A stretch of 27,341 nucleotides of DNA from JAFGJQ01 sp964586145 (GCA_964586145.1 CAZPHH010000068.1:1-27341); one strand, 5' to 3'; shown: positions 7,528 through 16,802, numbered from the stretch's first letter. Notes: generated by a model not told the origin, from the sequence alone. Numbers and translations: made by a program.

Positions 7528-9165
7528 TCAGGATTTCGCCCCAAGCCCGATCAACTCAACCAGTTCAGTCAGGTTCCGCACCGGCTGGAACTCCAGCAGC
7601 GGACCCAGAAAGACAACCGTACCCAAAAACGCCAGCGACAACCACGGCACCAGCGGGATCGCACGAGTCTGCTTGAACGGGAGCAGCAATGCCCACCCCG
7701 CCAGGGCGATCAGGCAGGTAATCACGAATCCCAGTGCTACGACAGGCCATCCCGCCACGCACCCCGCTGCAGCCATGATGTGAACGTCCCCGTCGCCGAA
7801 GGCCTCCCGGCCGAAGACGAGGGTCCCCCCGATTCGCACCGCCCAGCCGATGCCCGCCGCCACCACAAAACCGGCGGCCGCCGTTGCCAGGCCGAACACC
7901 GGCTGCCATTGGCCGGACGCCGTCGGGCTCCAGTGGAGAACGGTCCGCAGCCACCGCCGACCCGGCTCAAAGTAGAGGTAAACCAGCAAGGTGGCGCAGG
8001 CCAGCGCCAGGGCCGGCAGCAGTCGACACAATTCGCGCAGAACCATCCGCCGGGCGTCCGGCCGCTCCGAGTTGATCGCTGCGATAATCTGGGTGTCCGC
8101 AGGCCGCCGCGCCGCACCCACCAGCACAATGAGCCCGAAGTACCCCAGCAGCGGCAGCCCGTATCGCCACTGGGCGAACCGGGCCGGATCATCGGAGGCG
8201 TTCGCCCTTACCCCGGCCACGATCAGGGCCGCCAGGACGGCCGCCAGGGCCCACGCCAGAATCCACCCCCGGAACGGGTCGGCGGGCGCCGGTTGTGCCG
8301 GCGGGGCCGCTTCGGTCATCTCACCCGGCGGGTCTCCCGACAGCGGCCCCGCCGGACCGGGGTCGGAGACCCCGACGGGCAGCGCCGCGCCCGCCGCTTC
8401 CTCGCGATCGGGCGCCGTCGTTTCCTGCGCCGGCTCCGGCGTCGCGTCGGCCTCGGCCGGGGTCTCATCGGGTTGCGGACGGAACAGCTCGACCACGCCA
8501 ACCACGGTCATCGCGAGGAATGCCGCCAGACAGACGCTGGCCGTTCCATCGCCCGGGCGAGTCCAGCCCGCCTGTGACAGCCCGCCGCCTCCGATCCGCT
8601 CGAAGCTGTAGTGGGGCGTCCAGAGCGCGTGCAGAAGACAGCCGGCGAGAACAGCGAAGAGGGCGAATAGCGTGTCGATCCAGTAGTGCTCAATGTCAAT
8701 GGCCGACATGGCCAACAGGCAGGCAAACAGGATCACGTGGGCCAGGTAGATGGGCCAGTCGGCGGCCAGTTGCCAGGACAAACCACAGGCGACGTCGTCC
8801 AGGCCCGACCGGACCCGACCGATGAGAAACGCATCCAGCAGCATCACCAGCAGGACGGCCGTCGCCACCTCGATGAGAGGATATCGCGGCGAGATCGACC
8901 CGCCGCAGCAGCGCGCCCGGGCCCGCAGCCACAAGTAGCTGATCAGGGGCAGGTTGTCATACCAGCGGATTCGCGCCTGGCAGTGCGGGCAGAACGACCA
9001 GACCGGCCGGCCGATGCTCAGGCCCAGAGGGATGCGGTAGATCACCACGTTGAGGAAGCTGCCCACGCACAGCCCCACCGCGGCAAAGAAGAAGAGCCAC
9101 CACACCGTTTCGATCGTGCTCAAGCCTTGCTCACCCCGCGACCGAGCGCGCCCGTCATGGATCAC
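7528..9165 (-). CDS. Prepilin peptidase (A24 family) with a large internal insertion
   Basis: The product has 545 residues from a GTG, about twice the usual 250-300. The N-terminal region has CVGSFLNVVIYRIPLGLSIG (33-52) and a zinc-type cysteine set, CPHC (59-62) and CC (86-87), followed by ISPRYPLIE, as in PilD. The catalytic aspartates are Asp157 (SAIDIEH) and Asp460 in GDGD (457-460). They are normally ~60-70 residues apart, but here ~300. The insert holds added membrane helices and an acidic, Ala/Pro-rich linker (~229-299). It should cleave and possibly N-methylate type IV pilin or pseudopilin precursors in the inner membrane. No pilin gene is in the window. The start is uncertain: GTG at 9165 lacks a ribosome-binding site, while TTG at 9123 has GGGGTGAG nearby. 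A LapA-like gene follows. Confidence 0.9.
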   Translation of the reverse strand: MIHDGRARSRGEQGLSTIETVWWLFFFAAVGLCVGSFLNVVIYRIPLGLSIGRPVWSFCPHCQARIRWYDNLPLISYLWLRARARCCGGSISPRYPLIEVATAVLLVMLLDAFLIGRVRSGLDDVACGLSWQLAADWPIYLAHVILFACLLAMSAIDIEHYWIDTLFALFAVLAGCLLHALWTPHYSFERIGGGGLSQAGWTRPGDGTASVCLAAFLAMTVVGVVELFRPQPDETPAEADATPEPAQETTAPDREEAAGAALPVGVSDPGPAGPLSGDPPGEMTEAAPPAQPAPADPFRGWILAWALAAVLAALIVAGVRANASDDPARFAQWRYGLPLLGYFGLIVLVGAARRPADTQIIAAINSERPDARRMVLRELCRLLPALALACATLLVYLYFEPGRRWLRTVLHWSPTASGQWQPVFGLATAAAGFVVAAGIGWAVRIGGTLVFGREAFGDGDVHIMAAAGCVAGWPVVALGFVITCLIALAGWALLLPFKQTRAIPLVPWLSLAFLGTVVFLGPLLEFQPVRNLTELVELIGLGAKS

Positions 9166-9252
9166 AAACGCACGGGCAAGCCACGCCGGCCCGGGCCCGC
9201 GCCACGTCTCATGCTACGGAACGGGCGAGGACGCGGCAAGCCGGAACGCCGA

Positions 9253-10095
9253 CTACAGCTCGCGAAGCCGCTCGGCGAACTCGTCGATGATCCAGTCCGG
9301 CGTAGAGGCCCCGGCCGTCACGCCGGCGATCGTCTTTCCACCGATCATCGCCGGCTCGAAATCGTTCCACGTCTCGAGGTGGTACGTATCCACACCCGCC
9401 GCCCGACACATCCGGGCCAGCTCCTGCGTGTTGGCCGAGTGTTTGCCGCCGAGCACGAACATGACGTCCACTTCGGCCGCCAGCTTGACCGCGGCCTGCT
9501 GCCGCCGAATCACCTCCAGGCACAGCGTGTTGACGATCTTCAGCTCGATGTACGGCCGCCGGACGATCTCCGCGATGATCTCCGCCACGTGCTCGGGCGC
9601 GTGCGTCGTCTGCGCCACGATCCCCAGCCGCTCCTTGAACGGCAACTCCTGCTCGACGTCTTCCACGCGGTCGATGATGACGACCTGCGGCGCGTACCCG
9701 ATGACCCCGCGGACCTCCGGATGGTTCCGATCGCCGATCATCACGACCCGGTAGCCTTCCTCGTGCAGCCGCTGCACCACGTCCTGGGCCTTCTTGACCA
9801 GAACGCAGGTGGCGTCCAGGATGTTCAACCGCTTCTGCCGGGCGCGTTCCAGCACGTCCGGGGTCACCCCGTGCGATCGGATCAGCACGTTCGATCCAGG
9901 CTCCAACTGCTCCAGCTCGGCCGACTGGCACAGCCCCGCCGACTCCAGCCGCTCGACGACCTGCTGGTTGTGGATGACCGGACCCAGCGAAACCACGTTG
10001 CCCGCCCCGTATCGGGCCACGGCGTTCTGCGCGGTCTCGATAGCGTCCTCCACGCCAAAACAGAACCCCCGCTTCTCGGCGAGTTTCACGATCAT
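9253..10095 (-). CDS. ispH: 4-Hydroxy-3-methylbut-2-enyl diphosphate reductase IspH (LytB)
   Basis: The 280-residue product performs the last step of the MEP isoprenoid pathway, reducing HMBPP to IPP and DMAPP with a [4Fe-4S] cluster. The three cluster cysteines are Cys12 (RGFCFGV), Cys97 (DATCVLV) and Cys192 (NTLCLEV). Substrate-binding residues are also visible: His42 (IHNQQVV), His75 (RSHGV), Glu127 in the HPEV segment, and SANT at 220-223. The final conserved serine is in TAGAST near the C-terminus. The ATG at 10095 is preferred because AGGGGGTG precedes it. The longer frame to 10158 overlaps the plsC stop and adds unconserved residues. It lies 59 bases after plsC and 87 before the prepilin peptidase, consistent with an operon. 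Confidence 0.97.
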   Translation of the reverse strand: MIVKLAEKRGFCFGVEDAIETAQNAVARYGAGNVVSLGPVIHNQQVVERLESAGLCQSAELEQLEPGSNVLIRSHGVTPDVLERARQKRLNILDATCVLVKKAQDVVQRLHEEGYRVVMIGDRNHPEVRGVIGYAPQVVIIDRVEDVEQELPFKERLGIVAQTTHAPEHVAEIIAEIVRRPYIELKIVNTLCLEVIRRQQAAVKLAAEVDVMFVLGGKHSANTQELARMCRAAGVDTYHLETWNDFEPAMIGGKTIAGVTAGASTPDWIIDEFAERLREL

Positions 10096-10154
10096 GTGGG
10101 AACACCCCCTGGCTGCAGGATCAGGAAGACCGGCGGTGTGAAAGACCCTGCCTG

Positions 10155-10907
10155 TCACGCCGTCGAGGCCTCTCCGCCCGGCGTCGAACGCGCCCCATAG
10201 TCAAACGGCCGGCGGCCCAGCCGTCGGCGCAGGCGGTTATGAAGCATACGAATTTCGACGGTCAGGCGTTCGGCCGCCACATCCCGATCCATCCGGGCCA
10301 GTGTTTCCGGCAGGAACGGGCGGCCGTATTCGACCAGGATCGTGGCCCGGCCGGGCAGCTTGCGATGCCGCGGCCAGGCGTCAAACGCGCCCTCGATCGC
10401 AACGGGCACCAGCGGCACGCCGGCCTTGCGAGCCAGCACGACGACACCTGCCCGGCAGGAGCGCACCCGCCCGTCCTCCGTGCGACTGGCCTCCGGAAAC
10501 GCCGTGATGACCGCGCCTTGCCGCAGGCGATCGAGGGACGCCCGCATGGCCGCCACGTCGGAGGTGCCACGCCGAACGGGAAACGCATTGAACGACTCGA
10601 TGAACCGTCGAAACAGCGGATTCCGGAAAAGGGAATCCCTCGCCATGTAGCTGCATTCCCGGGGCAACGCCAGCGTTACCACAATCGGGTCAAAAAAACT
10701 CTGGTGATTGCCGGCCAGTACCACGCCGCCGGTCCGCGGCACGTGGCGCAGGCCATACACGCGGCCTCGGGCAAAGAGCACAAACGTGCCTTGTGCCAGG
10801 AATCGGCAGATGCGGTAGTACACCCGCATGTGCGGTTCCGGGGCAGAAGAGTCCACAGCATGGATCCCGCGAAGGGCCACCGGCTCGTCGGTCATGACGG
10901 GAATCAT
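10155..10907 (-). CDS. plsC: 1-Acylglycerol-3-phosphate O-acyltransferase, PlsC type
   Basis: The product has 250 residues. The acyltransferase motif I, NHQSFFD, places the catalytic His68 and Asp73 in the HX4D arrangement. FPVRRG (109-114) fits motif II and FPEASRTEDG (137-146) fits motif III, with Ala-Ser where FPEGTR is more usual. VPLVPVAIEG (about 164-173) fits motif IV. It should acylate lysophosphatidate, or a related lipid, at the cytoplasmic side of the inner membrane. GGAAAGT directly before the ATG at 10907 is a weak ribosome-binding site; an ATG four codons in is an alternative start. The gene begins 30 bases after the M4 protease stop and precedes ispH. Confidence 0.87.
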   Translation of the reverse strand: MIPVMTDEPVALRGIHAVDSSAPEPHMRVYYRICRFLAQGTFVLFARGRVYGLRHVPRTGGVVLAGNHQSFFDPIVVTLALPRECSYMARDSLFRNPLFRRFIESFNAFPVRRGTSDVAAMRASLDRLRQGAVITAFPEASRTEDGRVRSCRAGVVVLARKAGVPLVPVAIEGAFDAWPRHRKLPGRATILVEYGRPFLPETLARMDRDVAAERLTVEIRMLHNRLRRRLGRRPFDYGARSTPGGEASTA

Positions 10908-10937
10908 ACTTTCCGCCGCCGCCGCAGGCTACCGGAG

Positions 10938-13900
10938 TCACGGGGGTGTCGGTGCAAGCTGGGCCTGGAGAACGGCATAGTCGCGCAGGTCCAGGTCACC
11001 GTCACCGTCGGCATCGAGCAGGCAGAGGCATTCGCCCGGCGCGGGCTGATCCGGACCGCTGAGACACGCCGCCAGAACCGCCACGTCCGCACCGTCCACG
11101 GCTCCGTCTCCAGTGGCGTCGCCCCATGCGTCGCACGCATCCAGCACCTGGTTGGCGTTGCAGTCCTGCCCGGTCACGGGGCCGTACAGCTCCATCGACA
11201 TGTTGACCAGCGGGTCGGCGATCCAGGACACGCCCGGGGCCTGAAACGCGCCCGCGATGCCCAGTATGTGCCCGTGGAGGGCCCGTTCCCAGGCGAAGGT
11301 CTCGGGGCTGCCCGTCGTGTCGTTCAGAATCTCCACGAAGTACGTGCCGGCCGCCAGAGGCACGCCCTCGTCGAACACCAGCGTGTATTCCCACTCGTCG
11401 ATGTTCCGGGCAGTGAACAGTACACCCGTCTTCGCCCGATCCGCCGTCACCTGCAAGCGCTCCGCCAGAAGCGCTCCCGGCAGGCCGGCCGCGTCCTCGT
11501 GGAAACGGACCGTGAAGCGATCCACCGGGATCGGCTCATTATTCGGATAGTACCCTCCCCACAGACGGATGGACTCGATGGTCTGCGGCCGCAGCAGGAT
11601 GAAATTGTCCGCGATGGCCGTCACGCCGGATGCCGGATCCAGGTCGCTGGGGTACGAGGAGGAATGATTGGCCGGTTGGATGACCAGCGCGTCCCGGTGA
11701 ACGCCGGCGGCCAGGTCCACGTCATCCGCCACGCCGTTGCCGTCGCAATCGGACGAACCGGGGCAATGGTACACCTCCACATCATCCACGTACCAGCCCG
11801 TGAGCCCATAACACCAGTCCTTGGAGAACTCGAACCGGACCTCCACGATGTCGCCGCCGACGACGTACGGGCCCAGGTCCACCAGGCTGACTCCCCAGTT
11901 GCCGTCCGCCCCGCTGAACGCAAGCTGGCCCGCATTCGGGTTCGTATTGCCCTGGCTGGACGTGAACAGCGTGATGTTGTATCCGTTGTAGCGAAACGCC
12001 GGCGCGGGCACGGTCTGCCACGTTCCGCCGTTCACGCGAATCATCACCTGGCCGCCGTCGTAGCGGGCCTCCGTCTCGATGTAGTGGCGGAACCGAAGCA
12101 TCGGCAGATGCAGGTCCGCCGGCATCGGCACGGGCGGGCTGACCAGCGAATGCGTGCTCATCTCGGGAACGCCCTCCCAGGAACAGTCCCCGATCAGCGG
12201 GTCGGGGCAGAACCACGCCGTCCCCGGGCGGCCCCCCGGCAGGGGCTCGGTTGTCCGTGCCCAGTCGTACGGCGTCGGCGGCCCGGAGTTAAACACCGTC
12301 CAGCCGTTCGTGCCGGCCTCCACGTCATCCAGAAAGAGAACCATCCGGTCCTCGCATTCCACCGGCGGCGCGGGGTCCAGAATCGTTGCCGTGGCGCCGC
12401 AGGCGCCGGGCGTGTCCATCTCGACGGCCAGCAGTGCCTTGTCCACCTCGGCCGCATCGGCCGCCGTGAATGGATCGCCCGACGGCAGGCCGGTGCGCGG
12501 ATCGTTCGGATCGGTCCCGATCAGATCGGCGGCAGCCTGGTTAAACGCCGCGTACGCGTCCTGGAAATCGGAGGCCGGTGTGAGGTAGACCGTCAGGGCG
12601 CGGTACCAGACGGCCCCCGCCTTGATCGGCCCGATCGGGTTGACCGTGTAGCCGTTGAACTCTTTGCCGTCGCAGAGCATGGCAAACGCGTGGTTCGGGA
12701 TTCCGCTGCCGCTATGGACACCGCCGTTGTCGAGCAGGCTGCACGTCTGCAGGGGGCTGTTGGCCCGGTCCGGATCGCCCATGCAGACGGGGTTCCAAAG
12801 GTCACGGATCGCCCCGTTCCACGCGGGCGCATCCTCGGCGAACAGCCAGCGGACGCCGTTCAGGTGGCCGGGAGACTCGCTGCACGACGTGCGGAGCGGG
12901 TTGTCCACGTCGGTTCCGGGCCCGGTGGCGTGCGACGACCAGGCCGGCGGCGGTTCCGGCGGGCCCGGAAACGCCGCGCCGCCGTTGAACAGGTCCACCA
13001 GCTCGCCGAAGATGTCGGAGAACGATTCGTTGAGCTGGCCGGACTGGTTCTGATAGATCAGGTTGGCCGTGTGCTGCGTCAGGCCGTGGGTCAACTCATG
13101 CGCCACCACATCGTCACCCACCACGCCGGTACACATTCCGACCTGGCGGAGGGTGGGGGCCCAGAAAGCGTTCGGGCAATTGACGGCCCCCGTGTTGACG
13201 GTGATCACAAGGGGCATGCCTGCGTCATCCAGGCTGTCCCGGCCGAACGCATGCCAGAAGTACGCGTAGGTGTCGCCCGCATAATCGTAGGCCGCATTCA
13301 CGTCCGCATCCGCCACGGGTGGATCGCCCTCCCCCCGTGCCAGGGGGCCGGGCAGGTCCGCCGCGCCACCGCCGTCATGCACGGCCCGGGCCAGGGCGGT
13401 GCAGACCATCGGCCATCGATCCAGCACCTCGCCCGTGTGGGCGTCGATAAAAAAGGCCTCTTGCCAGCCGGTGTCGCTTTGGCCGGCAATCACGTGGTAG
13501 GCCAGGCAGGCGCCGCGGGGCGGATCACCGTACCAGCCGGGATCCACGACCACCAACTCACACGACTCCGCCTCGGCGCCGCCGCCGAGAGCGTCCGCCG
13601 CCACGGCCTTGGCCTTCGCCGCATCCAGAGACGGAACCACGCTGAGCTTCGGGGAAACGGGGTACACGTGGCCGTTGGCGCAACGGACGCGCCCGGCCGC
13701 ATCCTGGTGGATCCGCAACACCCCGGAAAACACCGGGATGCCGTGGTGTACCTGCTCATAGGTGGTATGCCGATGGCCCAGGGCGTCGGTCCACACGCGC
13801 TGCCGGCGCAGTTGCCGCGACGGGTCCTGGACTCCGAAAAGCTCACCGTGCCGCCGGAGAAGTTCTTCCGGCTGTGTGATGCGGGTGCTCTCCAGCGAGG

Positions 13901-14063
13901 TGACGAAAGACGCCCGTCCCGTGACGGGCGATCGCCGCACGCGTGGTTGTTCCGGCAACTCCTCGGCCCACACGCCCTGGGCTGCGAGCACCGCAACCAG
14001 AACGGTGAAGACCCCGACATGTAGCGGCTGGCGCGGGACCGCCCGGTACGAGTCGAACCTCAT
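10938..14063 (-). CDS. Secreted M4 (thermolysin-like) metalloprotease with dockerin-like C-terminus
   Basis: The product has 1041 residues. A signal peptide (hydrophobic ~15-31, cleavage near VWAEE) precedes a fungalysin/thermolysin-type propeptide (~60-220; EQVHHGIPVFSGVLRIH). The M4 catalytic domain has HELTH (322-326) with NESFSD supplying Glu346. The second M4 His motif, NGGVHSGSGIPNHAF, lies near 447. A jelly-roll-like domain (~565-765, closing WYVDDVEVYHC) and a second beta-rich domain (~785-950) follow. The C-terminal ~70 residues hold two calcium-type loops, DATGDGAVDGADV and DADGDGDLDLRDY, joined by a CLSGPDQ spacer. It is predicted to be exported and zinc-dependent. I chose the ATG at 14063, with GGGGGG about nine bases ahead; an ATG at 14072 is also possible. 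The frame upstream is low complexity. plsC follows 30 bases later. Confidence 0.92.
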   Translation of the reverse strand: MRFDSYRAVPRQPLHVGVFTVLVAVLAAQGVWAEELPEQPRVRRSPVTGRASFVTSLESTRITQPEELLRRHGELFGVQDPSRQLRRQRVWTDALGHRHTTYEQVHHGIPVFSGVLRIHQDAAGRVRCANGHVYPVSPKLSVVPSLDAAKAKAVAADALGGGAEAESCELVVVDPGWYGDPPRGACLAYHVIAGQSDTGWQEAFFIDAHTGEVLDRWPMVCTALARAVHDGGGAADLPGPLARGEGDPPVADADVNAAYDYAGDTYAYFWHAFGRDSLDDAGMPLVITVNTGAVNCPNAFWAPTLRQVGMCTGVVGDDVVAHELTHGLTQHTANLIYQNQSGQLNESFSDIFGELVDLFNGGAAFPGPPEPPPAWSSHATGPGTDVDNPLRTSCSESPGHLNGVRWLFAEDAPAWNGAIRDLWNPVCMGDPDRANSPLQTCSLLDNGGVHSGSGIPNHAFAMLCDGKEFNGYTVNPIGPIKAGAVWYRALTVYLTPASDFQDAYAAFNQAAADLIGTDPNDPRTGLPSGDPFTAADAAEVDKALLAVEMDTPGACGATATILDPAPPVECEDRMVLFLDDVEAGTNGWTVFNSGPPTPYDWARTTEPLPGGRPGTAWFCPDPLIGDCSWEGVPEMSTHSLVSPPVPMPADLHLPMLRFRHYIETEARYDGGQVMIRVNGGTWQTVPAPAFRYNGYNITLFTSSQGNTNPNAGQLAFSGADGNWGVSLVDLGPYVVGGDIVEVRFEFSKDWCYGLTGWYVDDVEVYHCPGSSDCDGNGVADDVDLAAGVHRDALVIQPANHSSSYPSDLDPASGVTAIADNFILLRPQTIESIRLWGGYYPNNEPIPVDRFTVRFHEDAAGLPGALLAERLQVTADRAKTGVLFTARNIDEWEYTLVFDEGVPLAAGTYFVEILNDTTGSPETFAWERALHGHILGIAGAFQAPGVSWIADPLVNMSMELYGPVTGQDCNANQVLDACDAWGDATGDGAVDGADVAVLAACLSGPDQPAPGECLCLLDADGDGDLDLRDYAVLQAQLAPTPP

Positions 14064-14118
14064 AACTTCCATCCCCCCAGTTTCGTCGGGTGCCGCCGCC
14101 CCGGGCGTGACGAAACAG

Positions 14119-14154
14119 AGCCGGGGCCGCCTCGGTTCGCGAGCAGCCCCGGCC
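14119..14154 (-). terminator. Candidate hairpin terminator after the TIGR03790-type gene
   Basis: GCCGGGGC (14120-14127) and GCCCCGGC (14146-14153) form a perfect 8-bp stem around an 18-base loop, about 20 bases after the stop at 14173. On the minus strand it is followed by TCTGTTTCG, which has few T, so termination would be weak or Rho-assisted. It lies before the M4 protease start. Confidence 0.4.
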
Positions 14155-14172
14155 GTCACGGCTCGCTGTCGA

Positions 14173-15825
14173 TTATCGCAGAACCCCCTCCGAAAGTCGA
14201 GCCGATCTCCTGGCGGGCGCGGCGGCGTCCGGGCCTCCACCGATCTGGAGCAGCATGGCCGCTACGTCGCGCAAGTCCACGTCCAGATCGAAATCCGCGT
14301 CAAAGTGGTAGCACCCGTGCCCGAAGACTTCGCTCGTGGGGCCCGGCCCATACATGCAATCGAGCATGGCGTTGAAATCGAGGACATCCACCTGGCCGTC
14401 CTCGTTGTGGTCGAACGTCACCTCGCCCGCCGGCCCCCCCTTGTAAACCCTCTGGAAGCCGGCGAGGTCCTGCAGGTCCACGTCCTCGTCCCCATTAAAG
14501 TCCAGGGGGGCGCAGACCGGATCCGCATGGTGGCCCGGCCCGCTCATGCAGGCGCGGAACGCCGCCAGGTCCCGCTCGTTGATCACGCCGTCCCCGTTGA
14601 TGTCGCCGTGCGGGTCCGGGACCTCGATTTCGTCAAACCAGTTCGGCAGGGTGAGGAACGGGTCGCCCACGAGGTTCCACATCCAGTCGTTGAACGGATT
14701 GGCGAGGTAATACGCCTCGCCCAACGTCCATCCCTCGCGCAAGGCCGCCAGCAGCGTGTCCGGAAACGGTGAAGCCGTCAACCCAGGCTCCGCCGTGGCG
14801 CCGATGGCGGCGGCGAACCCGGCCGCCAGCGCATTCGGCACGTAGCATCCGTTATTGCCGGTCAAGCTGCGCACGGTCACGGAGCCGAAGCTGTTGAAGT
14901 GGTAGCCGAGCACCCGATTGCCCGGCGGGCTGCTGCTGAAGTGGTCGGGCGTCCAGCCATACAGCTTGTAGATGGCAAATCGAAACGCAGCGGACGGGGT
15001 ATCCGAGGCCGCCCGGACGCCGTCGATGTCAAACTCCGCCCACGGCTCCACGGCCAGCAGGGGACTCTCCACCGCGGCGCGCAGCCAGTACCACTCACGG
15101 GAGGGATGCGGAAAGCTCGGATCGTAGTAATCGTACCAGATGAAGTCGCCGTACAGAGAGCGATCCGGCGCCGCCAGGGCCTTCGCCCGCAGGGTCAGGG
15201 CCTTGGCATCATCCAGGGTGGGCGCATCGATACGGACCGCCATGTAGCGGTTCGCGGCCATGGAAGCCCGGGTCAGACGACCGCCGGGCGGCAGGATCTG
15301 ACCGACGCAATGTGGATTGTCCGTGTTTTGCCCTCGTTGAGAATACGGAGCCAGATGGTCGTCAGTCATATCCGTCAGCGCATCGGCTACCGAGTAGCCC
15401 CCCACCGAGGGCGTGACCGGAGGCGTGTGGTAGTGCCCGGGCAATCCATAGCCCAGCACAATCCCCATGACCGATTCCTGCACGTCCGGGTTGGCAGCGA
15501 TGTAATCGCGTACAGGCCCGATGATTTGTGACTGAACCGCGGCCAGATCCGTCAGGTGCTCCGCCAGAGACGCATCCAGCCCCAGCAAATGGCTCGCCGG
15601 GATGCCCCATTGGCCCGCGTACCACTGTGCCCATTCAATGCTGTCCGGGCTGTTGAGATTGTAGAGCACGAGCCAACTGTCGGGCTGGTCCGCCGTGCGG
15701 TCCGCGGGAGTCGCGTCCACGTACGCCACGCCGGCCATCAGGCACGCAACGGCCCACCAACCCAGACGCGCGGGTCGCGTGTTCAGAATTCCCCATACCA
15801 AAGGCACTACGGCACTCCACTCCAC
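14173..15825 (-). CDS. TIGR03790-type secreted protein with two dockerin-like pairs
   Basis: The product has 550 residues. Hydrophobic residues ~20-36 look like an export signal. The body, with SWLVLYNLNSPDSIEWAQWY (~50-69), VMGIVLGYGLPGHYHTPP and WNLVGDPFLTLPNW, fits the TIGR03790 family of uncharacterised proteins seen in planctomycetes and other bacteria that build complex secretomes. Residues ~405-455 and ~465-535 hold two dockerin-like pairs: loops DINGDGVINERDL and DFNGDEDVDLQDL, then DHNEDGQVDVLDF and DADFDLDVDLRDV. CMSGPG and CMYGPG spacers lie within the pairs. Function unknown; the calcium loops suggest attachment to cell-surface partners. The GTG at 15825 lacks a clear ribosome-binding site. 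A GTG at 15807, preceded by GGAGTGGAG, may be the true start. Confidence 0.82.
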   Translation of the reverse strand: MEWSAVVPLVWGILNTRPARLGWWAVACLMAGVAYVDATPADRTADQPDSWLVLYNLNSPDSIEWAQWYAGQWGIPASHLLGLDASLAEHLTDLAAVQSQIIGPVRDYIAANPDVQESVMGIVLGYGLPGHYHTPPVTPSVGGYSVADALTDMTDDHLAPYSQRGQNTDNPHCVGQILPPGGRLTRASMAANRYMAVRIDAPTLDDAKALTLRAKALAAPDRSLYGDFIWYDYYDPSFPHPSREWYWLRAAVESPLLAVEPWAEFDIDGVRAASDTPSAAFRFAIYKLYGWTPDHFSSSPPGNRVLGYHFNSFGSVTVRSLTGNNGCYVPNALAAGFAAAIGATAEPGLTASPFPDTLLAALREGWTLGEAYYLANPFNDWMWNLVGDPFLTLPNWFDEIEVPDPHGDINGDGVINERDLAAFRACMSGPGHHADPVCAPLDFNGDEDVDLQDLAGFQRVYKGGPAGEVTFDHNEDGQVDVLDFNAMLDCMYGPGPTSEVFGHGCYHFDADFDLDVDLRDVAAMLLQIGGGPDAAAPARRSARLSEGVLR

Positions 15826-16127
15826 CGCGACGACGAACCCGACTCTTCCTCTCCCGTCGCTTTCGGATGGAAACGCCGCCTAGTGAAACCTCATCCAGGG
15901 GGTGTTTGCTCGTGGTCAGCAGGCAGGTCGCGCCGGGAGGGCGCCCCAGTCGACCACGACTGTAATCCGGGCGGTACCGTCGGAAGCGATGGGGAGCCGA
16001 TCCTCTCGACACCCCCATCGCTCCCGAACGTCTTTCTCTGTCGATGCCGGCGACATCGGCCGCCCTGACACACCCAGCACCCTTCTTCCCCAAAGAGGCA
16101 CCGGCTGCGTTATTCTTTCGGCGGCCC
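15826..16127. other. Intergenic region between the TIGR03790-type gene and PEP-CTERM cassette 1
   Basis: It contains the 10-bp inverted repeat at 15985-16022. It also carries an imperfect AAACACC...GAGGTTT dyad around 15880-15907, read on the minus strand, which weakly recalls the leader hairpin at 19535-19576. No convincing promoter and no coding sequence were seen; the open frames here lack family features. Confidence 0.5.
15985..16022. repeat. 10-bp perfect inverted repeat sharing its core with the terminator of cassette 2
   Basis: AGCGATGGGG (15985-15994) and CCCCATCGCT (16013-16022) enclose 18 bases. The stem shares AGCGATGGG with the hairpin at 18011-18047. It lies ~105 bases downstream of the cassette 1 stop and lacks a T-tract on either strand, so it may be a decayed or Rho-dependent terminator, or a binding site. 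Confidence 0.55.
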
Positions 16128-16802
16128 TTAGCGGCGCCGACGCAGCAGCCCCAGGCCGCCCAGACCCAACAGCAGCAGCGAAGCCGGCTCGGGAATGATC
16201 CCGAAAGTGATTGTCAGGTCTTCGTACTGCACGTTGATCTGGGAACTCCCACCCACGGCAGCAAGGGCGTCGATGATGCACGACAGCTCCACGTGCATGC
16301 TGTCCGCCGGCGTGGGAAACTCCCACGTCACGTCCACCATGGCGATCCCGTCCCAGACGCCCGAACCGGACGTGATCGGGAACCCCGGCGTGGTGGTCAG
16401 CGGGCCGCTCCAGGTGCGGGGCGAAACCACGTTTTCCGTCAGCGTAAGGCCCGAGTCCAGGTCCACGGACGACCCTTCGCCCACCACCGCGTAACTGCCG
16501 AACGCCTGCACGGTCATCGTCGAGAAGAAGAGCCCCGGCGTGACCGTCACGTCGAAGGACGTGGTGTCCCACTGCGACTCGTGGCCGCCGTTTTCGACGT
16601 TGACCTGAAAGGCCGTGTTCACGAAGTAGAGCGTGTTGCCCCCAACGGCGGGCTCGCCGAACAGCCCGTGGATGTCCTGACCGTTCGCATAGGTGAAATC
16701 ATCCCCGGCGCCCGAGGGATTGTCCCACGGGCCGCCCAGCGCGGACGACGCGCACACCATCAGCCCGATTACCAAAGTGCCTGCAATTTTCCTCATGTCC
16801 AT
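16128..16802 (-). CDS. PEP-CTERM protein A1
   Basis: The product has 224 residues. Its signal peptide spans ~1-23 (MDMRKIAGTLVIGLMVCASS, then ALG). The mature part is beta-rich, with few cysteines and many Gly, Thr and Ser. It ends in a textbook PEP-CTERM sorting tail: PEPAS at 204-208, a hydrophobic LLLLGLGGLGLL segment and RRRR. Such tails are processed by exosortase at the inner membrane; no exosortase gene is in the window. AAGGAGAGGAA directly before the ATG is a strong ribosome-binding site. It lies 33 bases after gene B1, clearly the same operon. It is nearly identical to A2 (18078-18749), except that the last ~45 codons carry about a dozen base differences and one extra arginine codon. 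Confidence 0.92.
   Translation of the reverse strand: MDMRKIAGTLVIGLMVCASSALGGPWDNPSGAGDDFTYANGQDIHGLFGEPAVGGNTLYFVNTAFQVNVENGGHESQWDTTSFDVTVTPGLFFSTMTVQAFGSYAVVGEGSSVDLDSGLTLTENVVSPRTWSGPLTTTPGFPITSGSGVWDGIAMVDVTWEFPTPADSMHVELSCIIDALAAVGGSSQINVQYEDLTITFGIIPEPASLLLLGLGGLGLLRRRR

Noticed and set aside
10239..14024. 1261-codon plus-strand open frame
   Set aside because: It lies antisense to the plsC and M4 protease genes, which have complete motifs, signal peptide and ribosome-binding sites. Its translation is His/Arg/Gly-rich with no domain. Long antisense frames are expected at this GC content.
15985..16022. Inverted repeat read as a strong intrinsic terminator
   Set aside because: No T-tract follows on either strand, so it is listed as an inverted repeat only.
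15635..16572. Minus-strand frames around the TIGR03790 gene start and cassette 1
   Set aside because: Low-complexity Arg/Gly/His sequence in a different frame from the PEP-CTERM gene it overlaps; no supporting features.
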